The translations under genes were made by a program, and so were the position numbers. The notes beneath the pieces are model-generated. The model did no database searches. It saw only the letters and a list, made by a program, of their open reading frames with translations, and was not told the DNA's origin. A stretch of DNA of 5,932 bases from Marinosulfonomonas sp. PRT-SC04 (lineage in GTDB: Bacteria > Pseudomonadota > Alphaproteobacteria > Rhodobacterales > Rhodobacteraceae), in assembly GCA_001321835.1 (NCBI GenBank), contig JPUR01000103.1:1-5932 (forward strand), read 5' to 3'. Shown one piece after another: positions 1 through 5,932 of the stretch (the stretch's first letter is position 1; the number at the start of each line of letters is the position of its first letter).

Positions 1-9
1 GATTGCCAT
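1..9 (-). CDS. Start of an unidentified gene, cut by the window edge (3 codons)
   Basis: Only Met-Ala-Ile is visible, so the product cannot be named. The call rests on the ribosome binding site: the minus strand carries AAGGAG (17-22) exactly 7 bases before the ATG at 9-7, which is close to the ideal arrangement. An in-frame-independent ATG at 25-23 lies upstream of that site and has no comparable binding site of its own. The gene would run in the same direction as the PHP gene, about 225 bases downstream of it. Whether it belongs to the same transcript cannot be told from the sequence. Confidence 0.45.
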
Positions 10-16
10 TCCTAAT

Positions 17-22
17 CTCCTT
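17..22 (-). promoter_or_regulatory. Strong Shine-Dalgarno site for the left-edge gene
   Basis: The minus strand reads AAGGAG here, followed by a 7-base spacer and ATG at 9-7. It is the best-matching ribosome binding site in the window and is the reason for placing a gene start at the edge. Confidence 0.5.
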
Positions 23-25
23 CAT

Positions 26-38
26 AGCAATTATTGCT
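26..38. repeat. 13-bp palindrome, possible operator
   Basis: The sequence AGCAATTATTGCT is a perfect inverted repeat of 6 bp arms around a single central base. It sits 4 to 16 bases upstream of the Shine-Dalgarno site of the putative left-edge gene, where a repressor or activator site would be expected. It could equally be a small stem in the mRNA leader, or chance in an AT-rich stretch. No matching second copy was noticed in the window. Confidence 0.3.
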
Positions 39-234
39 CTAAAGAGATCGGAACTAAACCGTGACAAGACCAGACGCGATTTACGGATGGTAATTCCCCG
101 TATAACTCGAAAGAAAGCAGGCATTAAAACAAGACATCGCAGCCAATTTAAGGGTTGTTCAGCATGCCTTTTCAGCCATAAGCAATAGCCACCTTACAGT
201 AGAACTCATGCGAGCCCCCTTCACAAAGGCGATA

Positions 235-1158
235 TTACGCCACCCAAATCGGGTTTGACCAAGCCCGTTTTCCGGCGCGGTCAATCACCGTGATGCGGAT
301 CCATGGTGAGCCACTCAAGCGCTCGCGCGATAATGTGGCCTTTGTCATTGAGGAGCCGTGCAATGTCGCCATCGAGGTGCCGTTGCCCATTGCAATGACG
401 GTTGCCGCAGCTGAGCATTCAACCTCGATATGGTCATCGAACACCCGAATGTCATTGATTTTGGGACCGGTGCTGGCATAGAACTCGCCAGCCTTCAGCG
501 CGGCCAGCAAGGCCTCGGGGCTGTTTTCGGTGGCCTTCACCATCACCCATCCACCAAAGTAGTCAGGGGTGTTGAAATGGGCGTCATCTGTGGCAATCAG
601 GTTCAAGTGCCGCCCGTCGTTCAACAAATGCTCAAGCGTTAGCAGCCCATCGCCGCGATCATTGTCGATCACGCAGCCATGATTGTAGATTTCAACGGCG
701 TGGGCCGCTGTGATTGTGCGCGCATCTTCACGCGACATGCCCGACCAATGCGGGTGTGCGATAGCGACGAAAGCGCCGGCATCCCGCGCACGTTGCGCCA
801 GTGACGCGCCGGACTCAGAGCCCTCAATCGCTCTGAAATGCGGGGCGTTGGGCGGTGTGAAATCAGTTGGTAGTCCAATCGCCAAAAGATGCCACAAATT
901 ACCGTTTTCCATTGCACCGGTGTGCAGCTCGACGCCGATCAGCGTGGTAAACTCCGCATCACGGCAGGCACTGGTGTCGGTGATCGGGTAGTCAAACAGG
1001 CCGACGAAGTGGTCGGTCATGGCGATGAAATCATAGCCCTCGGCCTTGTACCTTCGGCAGACCTCTTTGGGGGCAAGCACCCCGTCTGACTCGGTTGAGT
1101 GGGTGTGAAGATTACCCCGGAAGAATTTCCCAGGGGCGGCGAAAAAGTTGCTGGACAT
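235..1158 (-). CDS. PHP-superfamily metal-dependent hydrolase (CehA/McbA-like)
   Basis: The product is a predicted 307-residue cytosolic protein without signal peptide or membrane segments. It carries the metal-ligand pattern of PHP-type phosphoesterases: HTHS with H18 and H20 plus D25, then TDH (D49, H50), E77 in GVELH, H90, AHPHW with H135 and H137, and finally ATDDAH (D191, D192, H194). These residues normally bind two or three metal ions and hydrolyse phosphoester bonds. The C-terminal ~80 residues look like a small beta-rich domain. The substrate is unknown; relatives act on nucleotides, histidinol phosphate or other small phosphates. I start it at ATG 1158, preceded by GAGAG with 8 bases between. 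A frame-extending TTG at 1173 has no binding site. It lies 164 bases after aapP in the same direction, behind a hairpin, so it may be transcribed separately. Family call firm, function open. Confidence 0.85.
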   Translation of the reverse strand: MSSNFFAAPGKFFRGNLHTHSTESDGVLAPKEVCRRYKAEGYDFIAMTDHFVGLFDYPITDTSACRDAEFTTLIGVELHTGAMENGNLWHLLAIGLPTDFTPPNAPHFRAIEGSESGASLAQRARDAGAFVAIAHPHWSGMSREDARTITAAHAVEIYNHGCVIDNDRGDGLLTLEHLLNDGRHLNLIATDDAHFNTPDYFGGWVMVKATENSPEALLAALKAGEFYASTGPKINDIRVFDDHIEVECSAAATVIAMGNGTSMATLHGSSMTKATLSRERLSGSPWIRITVIDRAGKRAWSNPIWVA

Positions 1159-1170
1159 AGCAATGGCTCT

Positions 1171-1212
1171 CAAACTGATTCAGACGTATCTTATATCAAT
1201 AATGCAAACTGA
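1171..1212. repeat. Direct repeat of an octamer upstream of the PHP gene
   Basis: CAAACTGA occurs at 1171-1178 and again at 1205-1212, a period of 34 bases (TCAGTTTG on the coding strand). The two copies flank an AT-rich stretch that could hold the promoter of the PHP gene, and the proximal copy sits just before its ATG. Tandem regulator sites are one explanation. Two 8-mers in a short spacer could also be chance. Confidence 0.3.
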
Positions 1213-1238
1213 CCCGAGGAATGCAAGTCGAATATGAC

Positions 1239-1248
1239 ATCCGCGGAT
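1239..1248. repeat. 10-bp perfect palindrome between aapP and the PHP gene
   Basis: ATCCGCGGAT is self-complementary and lies about 80 bases upstream of the PHP start codon. With one mismatch the symmetry extends to TGA on the left against CA on the right. It could be a binding site for a dimeric regulator. No second copy was noticed here. Confidence 0.25.
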
Positions 1249-1283
1249 CAGTTAATCGTGGGTGTGCCATAAAGTTTTCAAGC

Positions 1284-1324
1284 CTAGGGTCAAGATAAAT
1301 ACACCTGACCCTAGATATTTTTTT
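1284..1324 (+). terminator. Hairpin with T run at the end of the aap operon
   Basis: CTAGGGTCA (1284-1292) and TGACCCTAG (1306-1314) form a perfect 9-bp stem around a 13-base loop. The run of seven T (1318-1324) follows on the plus strand and overlaps the aapP stop codon. As an intrinsic terminator it is therefore oriented to stop rightward transcripts entering aapP antisense. For the leftward aap transcript the stem is followed only by GCTTGAAAAC, without a proper U tract, so it may act as a weak terminator or as a 3'-end stabiliser that protects the message from exonucleases. The structure is clear; its direction of action is inferred. Confidence 0.7.
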
Positions 1325-2099
1325 ACAGAATTTGACTTAAGAAATTCTGGGTGCGCTCATGCTCGGGGTTTTCAAAGAAATCGGTTGGGTTGTTGCGTTC
1401 AACAATTTCACCGGCATCCATAAAGATCACCTCATCGGCGATGGTTTTGGCAAAGCCCATTTCATGGGTCACCACAATCATCGTCATGCCAGTTTCGGCC
1501 AGCTCGACCATCACATCAAGCACCTCTTTGATCATCTCAGGGTCCAGCGCCGATGTTGGCTCATCAAACAGCATGATCTTCGGGTTCATGCACAAGGAGC
1601 GTGCAATCGCCACCCGCTGCTGCTGACCACCAGACAGCTGACCTGGGAACTTATCAGCCTGCTCGGGAATTTTCACCCGCTCTAGATACATCATCGCGGT
1701 TTCAATCGCTTCGGCTTTGGGCACTTTACGCACCCAAATCGGCCCAAGCGTCAGGTTTTCCAGAATCGTCAAATGCGGAAACAGATTGAAGTTCTGAAAC
1801 ACCATGCCGACTTCTGTGCGGATATGGTCAAGGTTTTTCAGGTTCTTGCCCAATGTGATTCCATCGACAATGATGTTGCCTTCCTGATGTTCCTCAAGCG
1901 CATTGATACAGCGGATCAGCGTTGATTTGCCCGAGCCCGAAGGCCCGCACACGACAAAGCGTTCGCCCTTGTGAACTGTCAGATTGATGTTCTTAAGCAC
2001 ATGGAAGTCGCCGTACCATTTGTTCATGCCCTCGATGTCAATCATCACCTCGGAGGAGGCCGCAGAGGCCAGTTGGGCGGTTGTTTGTGGTTTACTCAT
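1323..2099 (-). CDS. aapP: General L-amino-acid ABC transporter, ATP-binding protein AapP
   Basis: This 258-residue protein is the cytoplasmic ATPase that powers uptake by the AapQ/AapM channel. All ABC motifs are present: Walker A GPSGSGKS at 52-59, Q-loop in VFQNFNLF (Q102), signature LSGGQQQR at 155-162, Walker B IMLFDE at 175-180, D-loop SALD at 183-186 and the switch histidine H212 in THEMG. The length and the polar-amino-acid type of sequence (GlnQ/HisP/BztD) fit the family, with a ~15-residue polar N-terminal extension usual for AapP. The ATG at 2099 follows AAGGGA with a 6-base spacer. It starts 14 bases after the aapM stop codon and ends the operon at a strong hairpin. Nothing is missing, so it should be functional if transcribed. 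BztD is an equivalent name used in Rhodobacter. Confidence 0.95.
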   Translation of the reverse strand: MSKPQTTAQLASAASSEVMIDIEGMNKWYGDFHVLKNINLTVHKGERFVVCGPSGSGKSTLIRCINALEEHQEGNIIVDGITLGKNLKNLDHIRTEVGMVFQNFNLFPHLTILENLTLGPIWVRKVPKAEAIETAMMYLERVKIPEQADKFPGQLSGGQQQRVAIARSLCMNPKIMLFDEPTSALDPEMIKEVLDVMVELAETGMTMIVVTHEMGFAKTIADEVIFMDAGEIVERNNPTDFFENPEHERTQNFLSQIL

Positions 2100-2113
2100 A
2101 GTCTTTCCCTTAC

Positions 2114-3442
2114 TTAATGCTTGTCGCCAGCCGACAGTTTCACTTCAAGATGTCGGCTGTATTTGGACATTAGGAAGCAGATAATAAAAAACAGGATCGC
2201 GCCGAAGATCAACGGCTCTTTGTGCAGACCCAGCCATGGCACATCCTTCGAAATGGACCGCAGCATCCCCAGCAGATCGAACAGACCGATGATTGATACC
2301 AGCGTGGTGTCTTTCAAGAGGCCAATCAGATTGCCAACGATATTCGGGATCATGTGTTTCAGCGCTTGCGGCATGATAATCAGCCCCATCGTGCCGGCAT
2401 AGCCCAGCCCAATGGTGTGGGCGCCTTCAAACTGCCCCTTCGGAATGGCTTGCAATCCGGCGCGCACGATCTCGGCCATATAACAGGCGTTGAATAGGAT
2501 CACCGCGATGATCACCTGCACCAGTTTGTTCAAAACGAAACCCTCGGGCATGAACAACGGAAACATAGTGGTCGCCATGAACAACACCGTAATCAATGGC
2601 ACCGAGCGGAACACTTCGATGAAACCGGTCGACAGCACCTTCACCACCGGCAAGCTGCTGCGACGGCCCAAGGCCAGAAAAATCCCGAATGGCAAAGAGC
2701 AAGCAATGCCAACCCCCGAGATCACCATCGTTAGAAACAGCCCGCCCCATTTGGTCCAGGACACGGTTTCGAACGCCCAGCTCGAGACCCAGAGGTAGGA
2801 GATCACAAACAAAGCACCACCCAAGATCAGCAAGATATCGCGCCGGGTTTTATCGGCGGCGGTTGTTTTGCCGATACTGGCCAAAATCAATGTGCCCAGC
2901 CCCTGATCTTTCAGCAGACCAGCCAGCGTATTGGCCATGGTGATCACAAATGACGCGACTGCGGCTGCCATCATCACCTTCATGAAGATGCCGACTTCGC
3001 CACCGGAGAACATGTAACCGGCGATGAATTGGTAGAACACCACAACGGTGGCCGCGATCAGGATTTTGCCCCGAATGCGCGGCATCCACAGTGGTGCCAT
3101 CCAAGCCACCAGCAGCAGGCCGCCCCAGTTAATCCGCCACAGCTGATCACGCGGATAGCGACCATAGAAGATGTTATCGAACCAGTCGATCACCCCAGCC
3201 CAGCAAGCGCCGGTCAGACTGTAATCATAGCACTCGCGCCGATTGTCGGCGACAAATGTCGCGTCCTTATAGCCCCAGCCGTAGACGCCGCTCAGGATTA
3301 GATAGATGATATAAAGCATGAACACTGTCAGCATCGAATTTGCCACAGAGTTGAACATATGCTTGCGCAGCCAGCCCGAAATACTAGTTTCCGAGATCGG
3401 CGCCGGACGTGCGGAGGAAGGTTTTGCCGTAATAATAGTCAT
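2114..3442 (-). CDS. aapM: General L-amino-acid ABC transporter, permease AapM (BztC-like)
   Basis: This 442-residue inner-membrane permease is one half of the transport channel. An N-terminal part (helix ~33-52, a periplasmic region with C71 and C80 and the family-typical YGRYP, then helices ~106-120, 127-147, 152-175 and 203-222) precedes the conserved HisM-type domain (~234-428). That domain holds FRSVPL (278-283) and the EAA loop that docks onto AapP, from [11 protein letters not shown] at 324-334 through EGAHTIGLG to MPQAL at 357-361. The length matches the long Rhodobacter BztC form rather than the shorter rhizobial AapM of about 385 residues, as I recall it. The ATG at 3442 begins 2 bases after the aapQ stop codon (TGA-tc-ATG), with GGAG 8 bases upstream inside aapQ, so translation is probably coupled. 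Assignment to M rather than Q rests on operon order and the cysteine-containing insert. Confidence 0.93.
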   Translation of the reverse strand: MTIITAKPSSARPAPISETSISGWLRKHMFNSVANSMLTVFMLYIIYLILSGVYGWGYKDATFVADNRRECYDYSLTGACWAGVIDWFDNIFYGRYPRDQLWRINWGGLLLVAWMAPLWMPRIRGKILIAATVVVFYQFIAGYMFSGGEVGIFMKVMMAAAVASFVITMANTLAGLLKDQGLGTLILASIGKTTAADKTRRDILLILGGALFVISYLWVSSWAFETVSWTKWGGLFLTMVISGVGIACSLPFGIFLALGRRSSLPVVKVLSTGFIEVFRSVPLITVLFMATTMFPLFMPEGFVLNKLVQVIIAVILFNACYMAEIVRAGLQAIPKGQFEGAHTIGLGYAGTMGLIIMPQALKHMIPNIVGNLIGLLKDTTLVSIIGLFDLLGMLRSISKDVPWLGLHKEPLIFGAILFFIICFLMSKYSRHLEVKLSAGDKH

Positions 3443-3444
3443 GA

Positions 3445-4662
3445 TCAGCGCTCCACCAATTGTACACGTTTGTTATAGATATTCAAAAAGAACGAAATTG
3501 TCAGGCTGACAAACATATAGAAAGCCATCGTCATTCCGACCATTTCAACGGCATAACCGGCTTGGTTCAGCGCGGTTTGCATGAACAGCGACACCACCTC
3601 CGAATAGCCAATCGCGATCGCCAGAGACGAGTTTTTAACCGTGTTCATCCAGTTTGAAATCAACGGTGGCACGATCGCCGGCATTGCTTGCGGAATAATC
3701 ACCAACCGCATCACTTTGCCAGGTTTCAGGCCAATGCCCATGCCCGCATCATGTTGGCCACTGTTGACCGACAAGATACCAGCCCGCACAGATTCGGCGA
3801 TATGGGCGGCATGATAAACGCTCAATGCCATCAACAAAGCCAAGAACGAGGGCGGCACCGATGTACCACCGACGAAATTAAAGCCGGTCAATGCAGGAAT
3901 ATCCCAGTCCAGCGGTTGGCCGCTCAGGAGATACACCACCAAAGGCAGGCCAACGATTGTGGCCAGCGACACCCATAGGGTGTTGGTTTGCACACCGGAT
4001 GCATCTTGGCGCTTTTGGGCGCGGCGACGGTAGATAATTACGCCGATCACTGCGATCACAAAGGCCGTCGCGGTCATCCAGAACAAGTCCCCATAGATCG
4101 GGGTTGGGAAATACAGGCCACGATTGTTCAAAATCACCCGTTCCGTACCAAACGACAGATCAATGGATTTTTTCACCATCGGCAGCAGACTGAACACCCC
4201 AATATACCAGAACACAACCTGAATCAGCAGCGGGATATTGCGGAAAATCTCGACATAAGCCAGCGCCACACGCGACACCAGCCAGTTGGATGATAGCCGC
4301 ATGACGCCAACGAAAAACCCGATAATCGTGCTGAAGAAAATTGCCAGTACCGAGATCAGCAAGGTGTTTAGAATGCCGATCAGAAAAATGTCACCATAGG
4401 TGCCAACACCGGGCTTGTAGTCGATCAATTTGAAATCGGTATCAAAGCCGGCTGAGGAATCCATGAATCCAAATCCGGTGTTCATGCCGCGCACTTCCAG
4501 ATTATGTGCGGTGTTTGAAATCAGGTAATACCCCAGATAACCGACGATCCCCGCCGTCAGGATCTGGTAGAATGCCGAGCGCACTCTCTTATCCTGGGAA
4601 AAGTTAAATTCTTCTTTGGGTCGCACGCGCATTGCGGGCATCCCTTCGGTTTTGTTCGTCAC
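3445..4662 (-). CDS. aapQ: General L-amino-acid ABC transporter, permease AapQ (BztB-like)
   Basis: This ~405-residue inner-membrane permease pairs with AapM. The N-terminal ~30 residues are polar and cytoplasmic; helices follow at about 33-49 and 93-119, then the conserved EIFRNIPLLIQ segment (138-148). A large insert with further helices (~195-211, 230-246) comes before the C-terminal core. The EAA loop runs from AESVRAGILSVNSGQ (289-303) through AGMGIGL to IPQAMPAIVPP (323-333), the contact site for AapP. Length and layout fit AapQ/BztB. I start it at GTG 4662 because GAGGGG (4671-4676) lies 8 bases upstream. The farther GTG at 4671 overlaps that site and leaves no spacer, and ATG 4632 is a weaker alternative. 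It follows the aapJ remnant by 92 bases, longer than the other gaps in the operon. No sign of damage. Confidence 0.93.
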   Translation of the reverse strand: MTNKTEGMPAMRVRPKEEFNFSQDKRVRSAFYQILTAGIVGYLGYYLISNTAHNLEVRGMNTGFGFMDSSAGFDTDFKLIDYKPGVGTYGDIFLIGILNTLLISVLAIFFSTIIGFFVGVMRLSSNWLVSRVALAYVEIFRNIPLLIQVVFWYIGVFSLLPMVKKSIDLSFGTERVILNNRGLYFPTPIYGDLFWMTATAFVIAVIGVIIYRRRAQKRQDASGVQTNTLWVSLATIVGLPLVVYLLSGQPLDWDIPALTGFNFVGGTSVPPSFLALLMALSVYHAAHIAESVRAGILSVNSGQHDAGMGIGLKPGKVMRLVIIPQAMPAIVPPLISNWMNTVKNSSLAIAIGYSEVVSLFMQTALNQAGYAVEMVGMTMAFYMFVSLTISFFLNIYNKRVQLVER

Positions 4663-4670
4663 AATCTTCA

Positions 4671-4676
4671 CCCCTC
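4671..4676 (-). promoter_or_regulatory. Ribosome binding site that decides the aapQ start
   Basis: GAGGGG on the minus strand is followed by 8 bases and GTG at 4662-4660. It overlaps the first base of the in-frame GTG at 4671, so that more distal codon cannot use it. The remaining aapJ-aapQ gap (4677-4754) holds only weak inverted repeats. Confidence 0.55.
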
Positions 4677-4754
4677 TGTTGTTGTCTTACCCAACCTTGA
4701 TGGCCGGTTTAAAACAGCAGCGCCGGACCAACACGGCCCAACGCCGATCTTATA

Positions 4755-5663
4755 TTAACGCATTGGCGGTGAGTACATTAGCCCACCATTGCCCCAAAGC
4801 GCATTTAACGTTCCTTTGCGGTCGATGCCGATACCTTGCACCCCACCGCCGATATAAGTCGGATATATTTCGCCGTAGTTGCCAACAGCTTTAATAATAT
4901 TGTAGGCCCAATCGGCCCCCAGACCAAGACCTTCATGCAAATTCCCTTCAACTCCGAGCATCCGCAACACATTTGGGTTGGTGGAATGGCTGCGCATCTC
5001 ATCAACATTGGCTTGGGTAACCCCCAGCTCTTCTGCATTGATCAGCACATAAATGCTCCATTGCACCAGATCGTGCCATTGGCTGTCGCCCTGACGCACA
5101 GCTGGGGCCAGCGGTTCTTTGGAAATGGTTTCTGGCAGAATGATGTGATCAGATGGCACCGGAAAAGCGACATTGTTGCCAGCCATTGAAGACTTGTCAT
5201 TGCTGACCGCATCACAGCCGCCGTTCAGATACGTATCGTCGCGAACGTTGTAATCTTCAAAGGTCACCGGAATGATATCCAGACCATACTCGCGACTGAA
5301 ATCAGTCAGATTCAACTCTGTTGTTGAGCCGGTTTTGACACAAACACTGGCGCCCTTCAGCTCCAGCGCGCTGGTGATGCCGCTGTCGGCACGCACGGTG
5401 AAACCTTGGCCGTCATAAAAAATCGGTGGCAGGAAATCGATGCCCAGCTGGGTTTCGCGGGTCATGGTCATTGTGGCTGTGCGCGACAGCATATCGGAAT
5501 CGCCATTGGCCAACGCAGTAAAGCGGGCCTGACTGCTAACTGATTGGAATTCAACTGCATTTTTGTCGCCAAAAATCGCCGCGGCGACCGCCTGACAGAT
5601 AGATGTATCCAAGGAGTTAACCGCGAATCTTGGTGATGGCATAATTTTCAGGTGGCGTATCAT
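4755..5663 (-). pseudogene. aapJ: AapJ amino-acid-binding protein gene, 5'-truncated by an IS256-family element
   Basis: AapJ is the periplasmic L-amino-acid-binding protein of the Aap system, normally about 340 residues with a signal peptide. Here the open frame gives 302 residues, and family resemblance begins only near residue 18 (LDTSICQAVAAAIFGD). It then continues without interruption through RFTALANGD (47-55), YDGQGF (83-88), VCVKTGSTTELNL (107-119), ISKEPLAP (180-187), a C108/C150 pair and the C-terminal GGLMYSPP. The signal peptide and start of the mature protein, roughly 50-60 residues, are absent. The first ~16 codons (to ~5614) derive from the neighbouring IS end. The ATG at 5663 has no ribosome binding site and is an accident of the IS leader, with an in-frame TGA 3 codons before it. 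Without export the product could not serve the transporter. The rest of the frame has no stops, suggesting recent loss. The exact junction is estimated. Confidence 0.85.
5617..5645 (+). promoter_or_regulatory. Possible transposase promoter in the IS left end
   Basis: TTAACC (5617-5622) and CATAAT (5640-5645) match the sigma-70 -35 and -10 boxes at 4/6 and 5/6 positions with an ideal 17-base spacer. A transcript would start near 5652, just at the hairpin before the transposase start codon. Promoters lying in the terminal repeat are common in insertion sequences. The match is by eye only, and alphaproteobacterial promoters are loose. Confidence 0.35.
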
Positions 5664-5711
5664 GGATGTGATTCATGCATCCAATATTTCCAGGAAAGGA
5701 AAGATACGCCA
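5653..5711 (+). promoter_or_regulatory. Inverted repeat in the transposase leader that encloses the start codon
   Basis: TGGCGTATC (5653-5661) is perfectly complementary to GATACGCCA (5703-5711), whose last base is the A of the transposase ATG. Inside it, TGGATG (5663-5668) and CATCCA (5678-5683) form a second stem with a 9-base loop. The Shine-Dalgarno stretch AGGAAAGGA (5692-5700) would lie in the single-stranded part between the stems, and the bases between it and the ATG would be paired. In insertion sequences such folds can limit transposase translation, especially from transcripts entering from outside. The pairing is seen; the role is inferred. Confidence 0.45.
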
Positions 5712-5932
5712 TGACAGAGACTACAGTTACACCGCTCATGCGGCCAGGGGAATTTTGCGATCAGCTCACATCGGTTCTGCGCAGTGGCGCTCAGGCGTTG
5801 TTGGCCCAGGCCATTGAGGCGGAGGTTGCCAGTTTTATGGCCTGCCATGCTCAAGAACAGCTTGAGGATGGGCGTGCGCGGCTTGTGCGTCACGGGCATT
5901 TACCCGAGCGGGAAATCCAGACCGGGATTGGG
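5711..5932 (+). CDS. IS256-family transposase, N-terminal 74 codons (cut by window edge)
   Basis: The frame opens with MTETTVTPLMRPGEF and contains the segment typical of the N-terminus of IS256/Mutator-type DDE transposases: a helical LRSGAQALLAQAIEAEVASF stretch (about residues 22-41), then LVRHGHLPEREIQTGIG (58-74). In relatives this last segment leads directly into a VPVKVPRVRDR-like motif, which falls just outside. A full protein is about 400 residues; the catalytic Asp-Asp-Glu residues lie beyond the edge, so activity cannot be judged. The ATG at 5711 has the purine-rich AGGAAAGGA 10 bases upstream. It is the only plus-strand gene in the window, divergent from the aap operon that it interrupts. 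The family call is confident; the specific element is not identified. Confidence 0.88.
   Translation, partial: MTETTVTPLMRPGEFCDQLTSVLRSGAQALLAQAIEAEVASFMACHAQEQLEDGRARLVRHGHLPEREIQTGIG

Larger units (their letters stand above)
10..234. other. Intergenic spacer between the PHP gene and the left-edge gene
   Basis: This stretch is visibly more AT-rich than the flanking genes and holds no convincing gene. On the minus strand, 16 codons starting at ATG 209-207 and ending with TGA at 161-159 follow a fair GAAGGGGG site (215-222), but the product is too short to support. A 4-bp tetraloop stem (CCTT/AAGG, 218-229) lies just after the PHP stop codon and has no T run behind it, so it is a poor terminator. 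A TTGTCA hexamer on the minus strand (62-67) resembles a -35 box, but no good -10 lies at the right distance. The plus-strand open frame starting at TTG 3 has no ribosome binding site and a basic, unfamiliar product, and I regard it as chance. Confidence 0.6.
5614..5932 (+). mobile_element. Left end of an IS256-family insertion sequence (right end outside the window)
   Basis: The element is recognised from the transposase that begins at 5711 and from the sudden end of AapJ resemblance near 5612-5618 on the other strand. The left terminus is therefore placed near 5614, with perhaps 5 bases of uncertainty either way. The terminal inverted repeat and the short target duplication (8-9 bp is usual in this family) cannot be confirmed because the other end is not in view. 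The transposase gene points away from aapJ. The element runs at least 319 bases here; full IS256 elements are about 1.3-1.5 kb. It also could be a partial copy, or mark an assembly breakpoint. Confidence 0.75.

Noticed and set aside
3..188. 61-codon plus-strand open frame at the left edge
   Set aside because: It starts with TTG at the very edge, has no visible ribosome binding site, resembles nothing I recognise, and crosses the palindrome and start signals that fit a minus-strand gene.
1198..1226. Possible PHP promoter, TTGCAT with an AT-rich -10 on the minus strand
   Set aside because: Only 3/6 and 3-4/6 matches at 16-17 base spacing, which is no better than chance in this AT-rich spacer.
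1359..1685. 108-codon plus-strand frame opposite aapP
   Set aside because: It is antisense to the conserved ABC motifs of aapP. It is rich in His and Gln, as expected of a reverse-strand shadow.
2427..2750. 107-codon minus-strand frame inside aapM
   Set aside because: It is a shifted frame of aapM, whose own frame encodes an unmistakable permease with an EAA loop. The shadow has no recognisable motif.
4702..4738. Inverted repeat GGCCG/CGGCC in the aapJ-aapQ gap
   Set aside because: Only 5 bp with a 27-base loop. It is too weak to support an attenuator or processing hairpin, although one between binding-protein and permease genes would be biologically plausible.
5660..5899. 79-codon minus-strand frame opposite the transposase
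   Set aside because: Antisense to a recognised transposase N-terminus and without any recognisable features of its own.
1..5932. Search for CRISPR arrays, tRNA or rRNA genes, riboswitches, phage or toxin-antitoxin genes
   Set aside because: No regularly spaced repeats, no conserved RNA motifs and no further unrecognised gene clusters were seen. The window is an interrupted metabolic transporter operon rather than a new system.

Overview
The window looks like alphaproteobacterial DNA, most likely from a Rhodobacteraceae/roseobacter-type organism. This is inferred from recognition of the general L-amino-acid transporter (Aap/Bzt) gene set in the order J-Q-M-P, the long BztC-like form of the AapM permease, and moderate G+C. 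I have no database search behind the taxonomic call.

Layout, right to left, because almost everything is on the minus strand. At the right edge (about 5614-5932) lies the left end of an IS256-family insertion sequence, with the first 74 codons of its transposase on the plus strand. It has landed in the 5' part of aapJ, the gene for the periplasmic amino-acid-binding protein. The remaining aapJ reading frame (4755-5663) has lost its native start and signal peptide. Its first ~16 codons come from the IS. Downstream on the minus strand the rest of the operon is intact: aapQ (permease 1, 3445-4662), aapM (permease 2, 2114-3442) and aapP (ATPase, 1323-2099), separated by gaps of 92, 2 and 14 bases. 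A perfect 9-bp hairpin with a run of T on the plus strand closes the operon right at the aapP stop codon. About 125 bases further on is a PHP-superfamily metal-dependent hydrolase gene (235-1158). After a 225-base spacer, a very good ribosome binding site and ATG at the left edge suggest that a further minus-strand gene begins at position 9.

Function: AapQ and AapM would form the membrane channel, AapP would drive it with ATP, and AapJ would deliver L-amino acids (glutamate, glutamine, aspartate, asparagine and others in characterised relatives). Without an exported AapJ the system probably cannot import unless another binding protein is used, and the operon has been cut off from its original promoter. 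The open frame of aapJ over ~285 native codons and the intact downstream genes suggest the insertion is recent.

I see no CRISPR array, tRNA, rRNA or unrecognised multi-gene system. The points most worth a second look are the IS/aapJ junction, an RNA hairpin that would enclose the transposase start codon, and the unexplained repeats and palindromes in front of the PHP gene and the left-edge gene.
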